Assembly (NCBI GenBank): GCA_024213275.1
Contig: JANAVG010000001.1
Span: 424,526 to 488,525 of the forward strand
From: Rossellomorea sp. BNER
GTDB lineage: Bacteria > Bacillota > Bacilli > Bacillales > Bacillaceae_B
Reading direction: 5' to 3'
DNA length: 64,000 bases
Under the pieces are notes generated by a model. That model did not search any database and had not been told where the DNA came from. It worked only from the letters and a program-made list of their open reading frames with translations. Made by a program: the position numbers and the translations under genes. Below, in pieces: positions 26,677 through 35,042 of the stretch; position 1 is the stretch's first letter; each line of letters begins with the position of its first letter.

Positions 26677-26793
26677 CTAATTAGCTGAATGAATGATTTC
26701 TTCTTCATTTAATTGATTTAATTGGTTTGCCACCTGTTTGCCATCTACCAAAACTCCGATAACAGCTATCATGATTTCAATGACTTTTTTCAT
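26677..26793 (-). CDS. 38-aa small protein upstream of the lipoprotein
   Basis: Short ORF with a good RBS (AAAAGGAGTGAG, 7-8 bases before ATG). The peptide starts MKKVIEIMIAVIGVLVDG, a basic start plus hydrophobic stretch, and continues with a polar QVANQLNQLNEEE segment. It lies 44 bases before the lipoprotein start and behind the shared promoter module, so the two are probably co-transcribed. It could be a small membrane-associated peptide. No family recognised. Confidence 0.6.
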   Translation of the reverse strand: MKKVIEIMIAVIGVLVDGKQVANQLNQLNEEEIIHSAN

Positions 26794-26842
26794 GTTCAAC
26801 TCACTCCTTTTAATAAAGTTTTTATTATCTTGCTGTTGATTT

Positions 26843-26910
26843 CATTATAGGAAAAAATCTATTTCTTACCCATCTATCTAGATGACACCTGTCTTACAGT
26901 TTTGTAAGAC
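26843..26910 (-). promoter_or_regulatory. Promoter module with BceR-type operator (copy 1)
   Basis: Read on the minus strand: GTCTTACA-AAAC-TGTAAGAC (26891-26910), then the palindrome CATCTA-GA-TAGATG, then TATAAT at 26844-26849. There is no good -35 box, consistent with activator dependence. The 41 bases 26868-26908 match 34974-35014 with one difference, and the distance to the -10 is identical. Confidence 0.7.
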
Positions 26911-26940
26911 AAAATTTTTCTATAGTGAAAAACTAAACGT

Positions 26941-26968
26941 AAAAAAGCCCATGAATGAACATGAGCTT
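26941..26968 (-). terminator. Terminator of the two-domain GNAT gene
   Basis: On the minus strand AAGCTCATG pairs with CATGGGCTT (one mismatched position) and is followed by T6. Confidence 0.7.
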
Positions 26969-26997
26969 CAAAAGTGATATGTTGTGATGGATTTTTT

Positions 26998-27867
26998 TTA
27001 GAATGATAGCTGATAATGGAGTAAAGAGTGCATTTCATAAAAGCCTGCTCGTTTATAAAGCCTGATAGCCTCAGAAAGATCCGTATTAACGCAAATACTT
27101 ACTTCTTTAATCGAAGGATAGGCGAATACTGTTTCTAACGCCGCTGTTATAAGCTTTGTTCCATAGCCGGACTTTCTATTAGATGAGGTAACAGCTACAT
27201 ATTCCAGACTAGCTTCGTTTTGGTCTGGCTGAATTTCGACATACACATATCCAATTAATTCTTTGATCGAGTCCTTCAAAGCTAGTACTTTATTGTATTG
27301 ATTGATGCGTCCTAGTATATCTTCTCCTGAATAATAGGTTTCAGGGAAAACCTTGTTATGTAACTGTATAAACGCTTGATTTAAACCCATCGGTAGTTCT
27401 TCTATTTTATCTGAAAAAGCTCCACTGAATTGTTGAGCATTTATCCTAAACGTTTTGTGCTCACCTTTTTTCCTTGCCCCTAAAAACTCAATAAACCCAC
27501 GCACTCTCTCATTCTGATGATTAACAAAGAAATGAAGCTCATTTAACGATTTACGGTTCGGCTTACTTCCCATCCAAAGCTTCAAAGCGATTTCTTCCCA
27601 ACAATCTGCTTTACAAATAAACGGACCCCAAACTTCAGCACTTCTGTCATCATGATCAATATCAAAGCCTAGAGCTCCCACAATTCTCCCCTCTTCTTTA
27701 ACAAGGAAAAAAGAATCCTCTAGTGGATCATCGGAAAAGTCATTTTGTAGGACATTCATGATTTCATTTTTAGTGACACCGCAATAACCGATATGATGCT
27801 TGGGTTGGAAATTAAGCTGTGCTAAAAAATCCGCCAATTCCTCGATATTCGTTACTGGAGAAATCAT
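26998..27867 (-). CDS. GNAT family N-acetyltransferase (two-domain)
   Basis: 289-aa protein. The C-terminal half (about 150-289) is a standard GNAT fold with acetyl-CoA motif RKSGYGTKLI and the ending LYKRAGFYEM. The N-terminal half (about 1-140) looks like a degenerate second GNAT domain (FLVKEEGRIVGALGFDID). Substrate unknown. RBS AGGAGG precedes the ATG. Monocistronic between two terminators. Confidence 0.82.
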   Translation of the reverse strand: MISPVTNIEELADFLAQLNFQPKHHIGYCGVTKNEIMNVLQNDFSDDPLEDSFFLVKEEGRIVGALGFDIDHDDRSAEVWGPFICKADCWEEIALKLWMGSKPNRKSLNELHFFVNHQNERVRGFIEFLGARKKGEHKTFRINAQQFSGAFSDKIEELPMGLNQAFIQLHNKVFPETYYSGEDILGRINQYNKVLALKDSIKELIGYVYVEIQPDQNEASLEYVAVTSSNRKSGYGTKLITAALETVFAYPSIKEVSICVNTDLSEAIRLYKRAGFYEMHSLLHYQLSF

Positions 27868-27937
27868 AACCTTCTCCTCCTTTCAATATCGTAATGGATA
27901 CGACATTCTGTGAAGATATCCCTTTTAATTTCCAATA

Positions 27938-27963
27938 AAAAAGCCCGAAGACTTATCTTCGAA
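27938..27963 (-). terminator. Terminator overlapping the oxidoreductase stop codon
   Basis: CGAAGATAAGTCTTCG hairpin followed by GGCTTTTTTATT on the minus strand. The TAA stop lies inside the stem. Confidence 0.75.
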
Positions 27964-29986
27964 CTTCAACTTTCGCAGAGAAGAAGGTAGCTCCTCCTCC
28001 CATATCTGATAAGTCTTGTGAGGTTAAAAAGTTGACTGACTTTCGGTTCTTCTTATCATCATCCCACCAAACTCCTTGCGTCAGGGCAACTCCTGGAAGA
28101 ACATCATTCGTTACATGGGCTTCGATTAAGATTTCTCCAAGATTGTTAAACAGCCTTACTTGATCTCCTGTCTCAATTCCTCTCTTCCTAGCTTCCTCAG
28201 GATGTAACGAAACAATCGGCTTCTTCTCATGCTTTTGTAAATCAGGAATGTTTGCAAAGCTTGAATTCAAAAATTGATGGTTAGGACCGCAGACAAAGAT
28301 AAGCGGGTACCTATGCTCTTCGCGGATTGGAAGATACTCAGGTACTGGTGAATAGCCGTCCGCTTTCATTTGTTCTGAATAAAACTCTACTTTCCCTGAA
28401 GGGGTAGGAATTCTATTCGGAAATACTTCACTCTCTTCCAAATTTAACTTAATATACTTTTCTTGCTTCAACCGTTCTATTGTAATCCCATTTAAATATG
28501 GATTCTCAGGATGGTCAAGTGCCTCTGCAATCATCTGTTCTTCCGTTACTTGAAATGCTGGATCTTTAAATCCTATTCTTTTAGCCAATTCTTTAAATAG
28601 GGTGAAATTGGACTTGCATTCACCCAGCGGATCCATAACCGGTTCGCTGAGCCCTACATATAAATGCCAATAGGATTTATACAAGTCGAGGTTCTCAAAA
28701 TGACTCGTTGCCGGTAAGACTATATCTGCATAATAACAGGTATCCGTTAAGAACAAGTCATGTACTACCGTAAATAAGTCTTCTCTCATTAACCCTTCTC
28801 TCACTTTATTCTGATCTGGAGTAACCTGGGCTGGGTTCGAGTTATAGACAAATAGTGACTTAATGGGTGGATCCAATTCCAGCAATGCACTCCCCAGCTG
28901 GTTCATATTAACCGTTCTCGATTCCGGTTTTGGATGAAGCTCAGGCATTTGAAGTTTGTTCTTATTAAAGGCCGCGTAAGAACTATTCCCTTTTAACGCA
29001 CCACCACCAAGCTTCCCCCACTGGCCTGTCAGAGCTGGTAGACAAGAGATCGTTCGAATCATCATCCCTCCATTTTCATGATGCTGAAGACCATTGCCGA
29101 TTCGAATAAATGAAGGGGTTGTTTCACCGTACATTCTTGCTAAATCTATAATCCCTTGTTCTGACACTCCCGTAATCTCAGCGACTCTCTCTGGAGAATA
29201 TTTCAATGCATTTTCAGATAACTCATCAAACCCATGAGTAAACTTTTCAATAAACTTTTTATTGATGAAATTTTCCCGAATTAAGACATTCATCATTCCA
29301 AGTGCAAGTGCTGTATCGGTTCCAGGACGTAATTGAATAAACCAATCCGCCAATTTAGCCGTGCGGTTTTTGTGTACATCGATCACCACCACTTTAGCAC
29401 CGTTTTTCTTCGCTTCATTGATATACATCACTTGATGCATATTCGTACTAATCAAGTTGCAGCCCCATATGATGATTAACTTAGAATGGACAGTATCTTC
29501 TGGGTCAATCCCAACAGGTAAACCCATCGTGTAACGATAACCAACTGAAGCGGCAGAATTGCAAATGGTCCGATCAAGGTAGCTAGCTCCAAGTTTATGA
29601 AAAAACCTTCTGTCCATCCCCTCACTATTAATGACTCCCATATTGCCGTAAAAACTAAAAGGAAGAATACTTTCAGCCCCATAATGCTGGATAGTATTTT
29701 TAAAGTTGTTTGTCATTTCTTCGTATGCTTCATCCCAAGAAATTCTCTTAAAGTTAAGTGTCCCTTTTTTCCCTACACGCTTTAGAGGATAAAGGACACG
29801 GTCTGGATGATGAACTCGATCAGGAGATTTTCTCACTTTATGGCAGATTACCCCTTTTGTTACTGGATGATCCTTATCACCATTAACCGAAACAATTTTC
29901 CCATCTTTCATTTGCACGGATAACCCACATGTGTCCGGGCAGTCCAAAGGACAGATTGAACGAACCGTTTTCTCAGAATCCCCCAT
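27953..29986 (-). CDS. Molybdopterin-dependent oxidoreductase (YyaE-like)
   Basis: 677-aa enzyme of the DMSO reductase/formate dehydrogenase family without a Tat signal, hence cytosolic. The N-terminal [4Fe-4S] site is C12-x3-C16-x3-C20-x27-C48 (CPLDCPDTCG ... VICHK). The molybdenum ligand region is probably DRTICNSAAS. The C-terminal dinucleotide-binding domain holds LHPEEARKRGI and TGDQVRLFN. Length and motifs match B. subtilis YyaE; the electron donor and substrate are unknown. The start at 29986 is fixed by GGAGGTAGGA; an upstream in-frame extension has no RBS. No partner subunit is adjacent. Confidence 0.85.
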   Translation of the reverse strand: MGDSEKTVRSICPLDCPDTCGLSVQMKDGKIVSVNGDKDHPVTKGVICHKVRKSPDRVHHPDRVLYPLKRVGKKGTLNFKRISWDEAYEEMTNNFKNTIQHYGAESILPFSFYGNMGVINSEGMDRRFFHKLGASYLDRTICNSAASVGYRYTMGLPVGIDPEDTVHSKLIIIWGCNLISTNMHQVMYINEAKKNGAKVVVIDVHKNRTAKLADWFIQLRPGTDTALALGMMNVLIRENFINKKFIEKFTHGFDELSENALKYSPERVAEITGVSEQGIIDLARMYGETTPSFIRIGNGLQHHENGGMMIRTISCLPALTGQWGKLGGGALKGNSSYAAFNKNKLQMPELHPKPESRTVNMNQLGSALLELDPPIKSLFVYNSNPAQVTPDQNKVREGLMREDLFTVVHDLFLTDTCYYADIVLPATSHFENLDLYKSYWHLYVGLSEPVMDPLGECKSNFTLFKELAKRIGFKDPAFQVTEEQMIAEALDHPENPYLNGITIERLKQEKYIKLNLEESEVFPNRIPTPSGKVEFYSEQMKADGYSPVPEYLPIREEHRYPLIFVCGPNHQFLNSSFANIPDLQKHEKKPIVSLHPEEARKRGIETGDQVRLFNNLGEILIEAHVTNDVLPGVALTQGVWWDDDKKNRKSVNFLTSQDLSDMGGGATFFSAKVEVRR

Positions 29987-30137
29987 AGCTGCTCCTACCT
30001 CCCCAATTCTGTATATTCGCAACTTAATCTTACCACTTCCAGGCAAAGATTTGAAAAATTCAAATTACAAGGATGATTGCTCAATTCCGGTTTCTAGGAT
30101 ATATTCTCAATGCCAGATAATCTAGATGCAGGCAAAG

Positions 30138-30530
30138 CTTTTATGAGGCTTGATCAAACGGATATGCACCGTTTTCTTCGTTTTATGAGCTGGGTTAATC
30201 ACTTTATGAGGCGGTTTTCGATTTTATGAGCCAAGGGAACTTTTATGAGGTTTGTCCAACAAGTTATGCGCCGAATTCTTCGTTTTATGTGCTGAACTAG
30301 TCACTTTATGAGGCGGTTTTCAATTTTATGATCCTAGTGAAATTTTATGATCCTAGTGAAATTTTATGAGGTTTGACCAACAAATTGTGCGCCGATTTCT
30401 CCGTTTTATGCGCTGAACTAGTCGCTTTTTGAGGCGGTTTTCAATTTTATAAGCCTAGTGGATTCTTATGATGCTTGACTAACAAGTTATACGCCAACTT
30501 TTCGATTTTATACGCACCCTTAACTTTTAC
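30138..30530. repeat. Tandem array of a ~102-bp unit rich in TTTTATGAG
   Basis: Units begin near 30138, 30240, 30361 and 30462; the last is partial. Each has CTTTTATGAGG, CAACAAGTTATGCGCCG, CGTTTTATG, CACTTTATGAGGCGG and CAATTTTATG in the same order. The second unit carries an extra 19-bp tandem duplication of its end (ATTTTATGATCCTAGTGAA). No ORF or hairpin of note. The gap 30047-30715 holds only this array and the family A hairpin. Confidence 0.85.
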
Positions 30531-30585
30531 GAAGCATAAATAAACAGGCTAATCTCCCCCTGAAATTTCCCTAATCAAAAAGAAA

Positions 30586-30704
30586 GGGGCTGTCCAAAAA
30601 CCCAGGTGTCAGGAACCACAACTTTAATATGTAGAAGGAATCCTCAAGAAATCTTCTATATATGGATAATCATAGTGGTTCCGGACCCCTTTTTGGACAG
30701 TCCC
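30586..30704. repeat. Hairpin repeat, family A (best-preserved copy)
   Basis: Ends GGGGCTGTCCAAAAA and TTTTTGGACAGTCCC form a near-perfect stem. Nested arms GTCAGGAACCAC and GTGGTTCCGGAC lie inside, then ATATGTAGAAG and CTTCTATATAT. It lies 12 bases past the MFS stop and may double as its terminator. Confidence 0.9.
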
Positions 30705-30715
30705 TTCATCATTTA

Positions 30716-31957
30716 CTATTCGTTTACTTTTTCCTTCCCAGCCATGGCTCTACGATAAACAACCAAAACGGGCAATAAAAATACACCCGCTGCCAATAGT
30801 GATGATCTTATGGTAAACCTGGTTCCAATAACTCCAACCACTGGTCCACCTACCGTTTGTCCAAACGCATCGAATTGGCTAACCATCGACAAAATAGTTG
30901 CCCTCGAATGACTTGGAATATTTTGATTGAGCCAAGTGGAATACAATGGATAATGGATGGTTCTTATCATACTCAAGGCTAAGAAACTTCCGAGGGCAAG
31001 CCAAAAGCTTCCTGCAAGAGCAAAGACAAGTAGCATGATGATTTGAATAGCTGTTAACCATGAAAGGACAATGACGACTTTCTGTCCATCACTTGTATCT
31101 AGTACTTTTCTTGCAAACGTGGCAGCTACAAAAGATAACACCGTTGCCATCACACTAAATAATCCAATCCATACAGAAGCCGACAACTCTAATAATTCTG
31201 GAAGCTGGAACGATGTAAGAATATGAGCTTCCCATAACCGATCATAGCCTTCTGAACCTGCACCAGCAAAAAATACAGCCCCGATAAGTGCAAGAAGGAT
31301 TGTACTTCCTCTTATAATTCTTACTCCATGGCGGAACGTCTGAATCGCATGCTTAACGGATGGTTGACTCTCTTGCTTCCTAAAATTTGTCTCTTTCATT
31401 TTTATCATCAAAAAGAAGACAAGAAAAAGATACATCATTCCACCAATAATATAAGGGAGATTTAAGGCAATCGTAGATAAAACCACACTACAAACGATTC
31501 CCAACAAATTCATCACTTGATTTATTTGATTCGATTTCAGAAACAAGTCCCCAATGAGATGGTCGCCGATTTCATCTGTAATCCACGCGACTCCTGCCCC
31601 GCTAATAAAGGTTTCACCGACTCCACGAATTACTTCAGCAATGATTACACCGGCAAATAAAGTAAAGGTTCCGAACAGGATATGAATGTAAGGAACGGAG
31701 CCTTCTAATATAAAGGCTAAGCCAATCACCAAAATCCCCGTCAGTACGGAAATTCTTCTTCCCCTTGTATCAGCTATTACGCCTGTTAGTGTTTCACATA
31801 GTAATACGGTTAGTTCAAGAGCTGTTCCAATTAATAAAAGCTCTAAAGGGTTAAAGCCTAACCCATTAACATAATAGACAGCATACGTTGTAAACATCGT
31901 TGCATTTGCAAACGTCAACGTTGCCATCATGATTAAATAAACACGAGATGCGCGCAT
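30716..31957 (-). CDS. MFS transporter, drug-efflux type
   Basis: 413-aa protein with about 12 membrane helices. MFS motif A lies between helices 2 and 3 (GVIADTRGRRISVL), and a central cytoplasmic loop follows KMKETNFRKQESQ. The pattern is closest to small multidrug or macrolide (Mef-like) exporters, but the substrate cannot be read from sequence. RBS AAAAAGGGGATC. A 22-codon leader ORF and hairpin lie immediately upstream, an arrangement typical of ribosome-mediated attenuation of antibiotic resistance genes. Confidence 0.85.
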   Translation of the reverse strand: MRASRVYLIMMATLTFANATMFTTYAVYYVNGLGFNPLELLLIGTALELTVLLCETLTGVIADTRGRRISVLTGILVIGLAFILEGSVPYIHILFGTFTLFAGVIIAEVIRGVGETFISGAGVAWITDEIGDHLIGDLFLKSNQINQVMNLLGIVCSVVLSTIALNLPYIIGGMMYLFLVFFLMIKMKETNFRKQESQPSVKHAIQTFRHGVRIIRGSTILLALIGAVFFAGAGSEGYDRLWEAHILTSFQLPELLELSASVWIGLFSVMATVLSFVAATFARKVLDTSDGQKVVIVLSWLTAIQIIMLLVFALAGSFWLALGSFLALSMIRTIHYPLYSTWLNQNIPSHSRATILSMVSQFDAFGQTVGGPVVGVIGTRFTIRSSLLAAGVFLLPVLVVYRRAMAGKEKVNE

Positions 31958-31979
31958 TCAGTAAGATCCCCTTTTTATA

Positions 31980-32018
31980 GGAAGCACGCACCTACAAAAC
32001 TAGTATTGTGCGTGTTCC
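31980..32018 (-). promoter_or_regulatory. Leader hairpin before the MFS gene (candidate attenuator)
   Basis: Minus strand GGAACACGCAC pairs with GTGCGTGCTTCC (one bulge), 11 bp, around a 16-base loop. The 5' arm encodes the last codons of the leader peptide, and the stem ends about 10 bases before the MFS RBS. No T-run follows, which would favour translational rather than transcriptional attenuation. Confidence 0.6.
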
Positions 32019-32068
32019 GTTAATTTCCAATGTAGGTTTATAAAATTTCTTCTCATTCTTTTTTGCAT
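32000..32068 (-). CDS. 22-aa leader peptide upstream of the MFS gene
   Basis: ATG at 32068 with GGAGTG 6 bases upstream. The peptide begins MQKRMRRNFINLHWK and ends TEHAQY. It is basic, without an export signal. Its last codons lie in the 5' arm of the hairpin, so ribosome position would decide whether the hairpin forms. A -10 box (TATAAT, minus strand, 32100-32105) lies about 30 bases upstream. Confidence 0.55.
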   Translation of the reverse strand: MQKRMRRNFINLHWKLTEHAQY

Positions 32069-32099
32069 GTTTATCACTCCATTTTTAATCATTACTTTG

Positions 32100-32105
32100 A
32101 TTATA
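32100..32105 (-). promoter_or_regulatory. -10 box for the MFS leader transcript
   Basis: TATAAT on the minus strand; the -35 region is weak. It would give a leader of roughly 135 bases before the MFS start. Confidence 0.4.
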
Positions 32106-32214
32106 TAGGGCTTTAGTTGTTTTGGATATACCGTTTTCAGAAAATTAACTATTTAGAGCTACTCACACGTTTCCTCGATTCTTCGAAAAACCTTATTCAT
32201 CATTGAAAACAAAA

Positions 32215-32281
32215 AGGGTGAACCAATAAAGAATATAGAACTACATAAAATGTGTCATTCTATCTCATTTTGGATCACCCT
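32215..32281 (-). terminator. Terminator after the deacetylase-DedA-glycosyltransferase operon
   Basis: AGGGTGAACCAA and TTGGATCACCCT pair with one mismatch. On the minus strand the stem is followed by T5G T4. The loop is long (about 43 bases). Confidence 0.6.
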
Positions 32282-32315
32282 AATCGTAAGCGATAACGGT
32301 AAGACTATTATTCTA

Positions 32316-33449
32316 TTATTGTGATTTGATAAGTTTATAGGAAAGTTCTTTTTTAATAATGGAATTAATAGCCTCAGAAAACGAGCATGATAGTTTTTCT
32401 AGATAAAGGTCCATTTTCTTTTTTAAAGAAGTCATTTCTTCTTCATTTGTAAGAATAGATGTCACTTGTTCCATCAGCTTATTAGGTAAAATACTTATAG
32501 CGATTCCCTCTTTTAAAAGGAATTGCAAATTAATTTCTTCTTGTCCCGGCAATGAATTAAGGATGAAGATTGGAATTCTTTTTCTGATTGCTTCACTTAT
32601 TGTTACTCCGCCAGGCTTCGTTAGAATGGCATCTACCTCACTGTATAATCGATCAAGCTCTCTTGAACAATGAATATATCCTCTAGGTTGGATATGGTTC
32701 GATTCCAATTGATTTAAAATCGAATATAACTCTCTATTATTCCCGCACAAAACTGTAAATTTGATGGATGGGAGACTTTTCATCATTTCAATCAATTCAT
32801 TTGTTTTATATAAACCATTATTGCCACCTGCTACTAATACATGTTTAACAGTTGTTTTTAACTGTAGTTCCGGACCATCAAAGGAAGATTTCACTGGTAT
32901 TCCTGTAACGAAAATACATTCTTCTTTAATATGATAATCGGAAATAAGTTTTTCTTTTGCCTTTTCATGTGGAACAAAATGATACTGAATTTCTTTCTTA
33001 GCCCATATATCATTCATAAAAAAGTCAGTATAAATATTGATTGTGGAAATATTATCGATACTTCCTTTACTTTTTAGTTTTCCAATTATGCTTGATGGAA
33101 AGGAATGAGTACAAATAATTAATGATGGATTCTCATCTTCTATAAGCTTTTTCATCTTCTTCTCAAAATAGAGTGAGAAAAAGCGAAAGTCTGGTTTTAA
33201 TTTCCGCTGTTGATCGGAATACATAACGGTTTTATATAAGGTTCGATAAATAGAAGGGGTCGTATTAATCCATTTGAAATAAATGGATGAAATCATTTTT
33301 TCTAAATTACAGTTACAATAACTAAGGAAATCAATAATTTTCAATTCTGAATTAGGGTATTTTTCACCTATATATTCGTTGACCGTTTCAGCCACTTTTA
33401 AGTGTCCTGTTGGAAATTGAAATAAAGGAAACACTAGAATCTTCATCAT
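32316..33449 (-). CDS. Glycosyltransferase, MGDG synthase/UgtP-like
   Basis: 377-aa GT28-type enzyme. The N-terminal MGDG_synth-like domain begins ILVFPLFQFPTGHLKVAETV and contains ICTHSFPSS. The C-terminal nucleotide-sugar domain has VLVAGGNNGLYKT and the donor motif ILTKPGGVTISEAI. Relatives make mono/diglucosyl-diacylglycerol or flip-side lipid precursors; the acceptor is probably a membrane lipid. Third gene of the operon, 14 bases after dedA, with AGAGGAG as RBS. The BceR-type promoter module upstream suggests induction on envelope stress. Confidence 0.82.
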   Translation of the reverse strand: MMKILVFPLFQFPTGHLKVAETVNEYIGEKYPNSELKIIDFLSYCNCNLEKMISSIYFKWINTTPSIYRTLYKTVMYSDQQRKLKPDFRFFSLYFEKKMKKLIEDENPSLIICTHSFPSSIIGKLKSKGSIDNISTINIYTDFFMNDIWAKKEIQYHFVPHEKAKEKLISDYHIKEECIFVTGIPVKSSFDGPELQLKTTVKHVLVAGGNNGLYKTNELIEMMKSLPSIKFTVLCGNNRELYSILNQLESNHIQPRGYIHCSRELDRLYSEVDAILTKPGGVTISEAIRKRIPIFILNSLPGQEEINLQFLLKEGIAISILPNKLMEQVTSILTNEEEMTSLKKKMDLYLEKLSCSFSEAINSIIKKELSYKLIKSQ

Positions 33450-33463
33450 AAACTCCTCTGACT

Positions 33464-34051
33464 TTATCTATATTTTTCTTTTAAATAGTTGATGGAAACA
33501 GATAATAGAAAGATCAACAATAACACTAACCCTAAATATGGTACGTATTTTGGGTTAATATGAAAATAGTCTCCTGCATAATATCCAACAACAATAAAGG
33601 GGATTGTCCAACATAATGAGCCCACTAATGAGTACAAAAAGTAGGTTTGAAATCGAATTCCAGCAATACCAGCGAAATAGGGACTTATTTGACGTATTCC
33701 CGGCAAATAGAATCCCAAAACAATGGTTCTTTGTACATTTTTAGTATACTTAGTTTTGGCCTTATTCCACCGCTCAGTGGTAACACCTATATATTTCCCA
33801 TACTTTTCAATAAATGGATAACCAACAAATTTTCCACTTGCATAAGCAGTGAGCATTCCCAAGAAAACTCCCAGCAAAGCACTGATCACTGCATAGCCAA
33901 AAGAAAGCTTATCATTAACGATTAAAATCCCTATTAAAAATAACAGCGATTCTTCTGGGGCAGGAATCCCCACTATTCCAAAAAACAACAAGAGAAAGAC
34001 AATGAAATATCCGTATGAGTTTATATATTGCTCTATGGTTTCTATACTCAT
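33464..34051 (-). CDS. DedA (VTT) family membrane protein
   Basis: 195-aa multi-pass protein of the DedA family, with about five hydrophobic segments. Family hallmarks are FFGIVGIPAPEESLLFLIG, the YASGKFVGY region and FYLPGIRQISPYFAGIAG. DedA proteins are implicated in lipid-carrier and phospholipid recycling and in resistance to cationic peptides. It overlaps the deacetylase gene by four bases, so the two are coupled. Confidence 0.88.
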   Translation of the reverse strand: MSIETIEQYINSYGYFIVFLLLFFGIVGIPAPEESLLFLIGILIVNDKLSFGYAVISALLGVFLGMLTAYASGKFVGYPFIEKYGKYIGVTTERWNKAKTKYTKNVQRTIVLGFYLPGIRQISPYFAGIAGIRFQTYFLYSLVGSLCWTIPFIVVGYYAGDYFHINPKYVPYLGLVLLLIFLLSVSINYLKEKYR

Positions 34052-34782
34052 ATTACCCTCGTCTTTTTATCAAATTGATAAAGTTCATTTAATGAAATGA
34101 ACTTTATCCCATTTCGTCTGCTTTCTTCTAAAAACTTTTCTAATTTTTTTATCATATATTTCGGTGCTTCCTGATCTGCACCCAATGTTACTCCACTGTC
34201 ATGAAGAAGAAAAATTGATCCTCCTTCATTGTTGGCATGCAGTTTTTCCAGAAGATTATTTTTACAGATATCTGTTTTCCAATCCTTAAAAATTTTGTTC
34301 CACATAATGATGGAATACTTTCTACCTACAAGTAGTGAAAACAGATTAAAATGCCCCCATGGTGGACGGTAAAAATAAACCTTCTCTTTCGTACATTCAG
34401 TAATGATCTCTTCGGTTAATCTTAATTGTTCTCTAAGTCTAAATGGAGACATGATCCAACTCGATATATGATGAAAGTGATGAATTCCAATCGTGTGGCC
34501 CTCAGCATGCATCCGTCTGACAATCTCTGGATTATGTTTCACCTTTTCTCCTACTACAAAGAAAGAAGCCTTTACATTAAACCTTTTTAAAAGGTCTAAT
34601 AGCTGGTGAGTATAATCAGGGTCTGGACCATCATCAAATGTTAAAGCAATCGACTTTTCGTCAGATATTTTTTGAATAATCCTCACCCCAAAAATTCGAA
34701 TAACCAGGGTTGGAAATACGGTATAAATTAAAAATAAAAAAAACGTAAATAATGCACAAAAAATTAATATCATAACACTCAC
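34048..34782 (-). CDS. Polysaccharide deacetylase (NodB domain), membrane-anchored
   Basis: 244-aa protein with one N-terminal membrane helix (about 5-27) and an extracytoplasmic NodB domain. Metal and catalytic motifs: LTFDDGPDPDYT, the HxxxH-type GIHHFHH, FYRPPWGHFN and LLHDSG. It probably removes N-acetyl or related groups from peptidoglycan or another surface glycan. First gene of the operon with DedA and the glycosyltransferase, behind the shared promoter module at 34949-35014. Between promoter and start there is a 166-base leader with a weak 21-codon frame that I do not call. Confidence 0.87.
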   Translation of the reverse strand: MSVMILIFCALFTFFLFLIYTVFPTLVIRIFGVRIIQKISDEKSIALTFDDGPDPDYTHQLLDLLKRFNVKASFFVVGEKVKHNPEIVRRMHAEGHTIGIHHFHHISSWIMSPFRLREQLRLTEEIITECTKEKVYFYRPPWGHFNLFSLLVGRKYSIIMWNKIFKDWKTDICKNNLLEKLHANNEGGSIFLLHDSGVTLGADQEAPKYMIKKLEKFLEESRRNGIKFISLNELYQFDKKTRVI

Positions 34783-34948
34783 AAATTACCCTTTCATTCC
34801 TTATAGAAACCTTAAAATGACATTTCTAGTCTACTATGTTCATTTGTTCATTTCAATTCAATCTCAATTTTTCAAACAACCAAAAATAAATGATACTAAA
34901 CGGAAGTTCTGGAACCATGTTAAAGTCTTCCCTCTGTTGCTTTGATTA

Positions 34949-35014
34949 CATTATAGGAGATAGGCTGATTCATACCCATCTATCTAGATGACATCTGTCT
35001 TACAGTTTTGTAAG
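34949..35014 (-). promoter_or_regulatory. Promoter module with BceR-type operator (copy 2)
   Basis: Minus strand: CTTACA-AAAC-TGTAAG (34999-35014), CATCTA-GA-TAGATG (34977-34990), then TATAAT (34950-34955). It has the same order, spacing and nearly the same bases as 26843-26908, in front of an unrelated operon. Confidence 0.7.
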
Positions 35015-35042
35015 GTAGGATTTTATCTCAGATAAAAACCCA

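Noticed and set aside
30138..30530. Possible CRISPR or origin-like iterons
   Set aside because: The unit is about 102 bp with drifting sub-phrases, no unique spacers, no Rep or DnaA-box pattern and no neighbouring replication gene.
34783..34948. 21-codon frame in the leader of the deacetylase operon
   Set aside because: Weak RBS at poor spacing and no similarity to the 38-aa ORF found behind the sister promoter.
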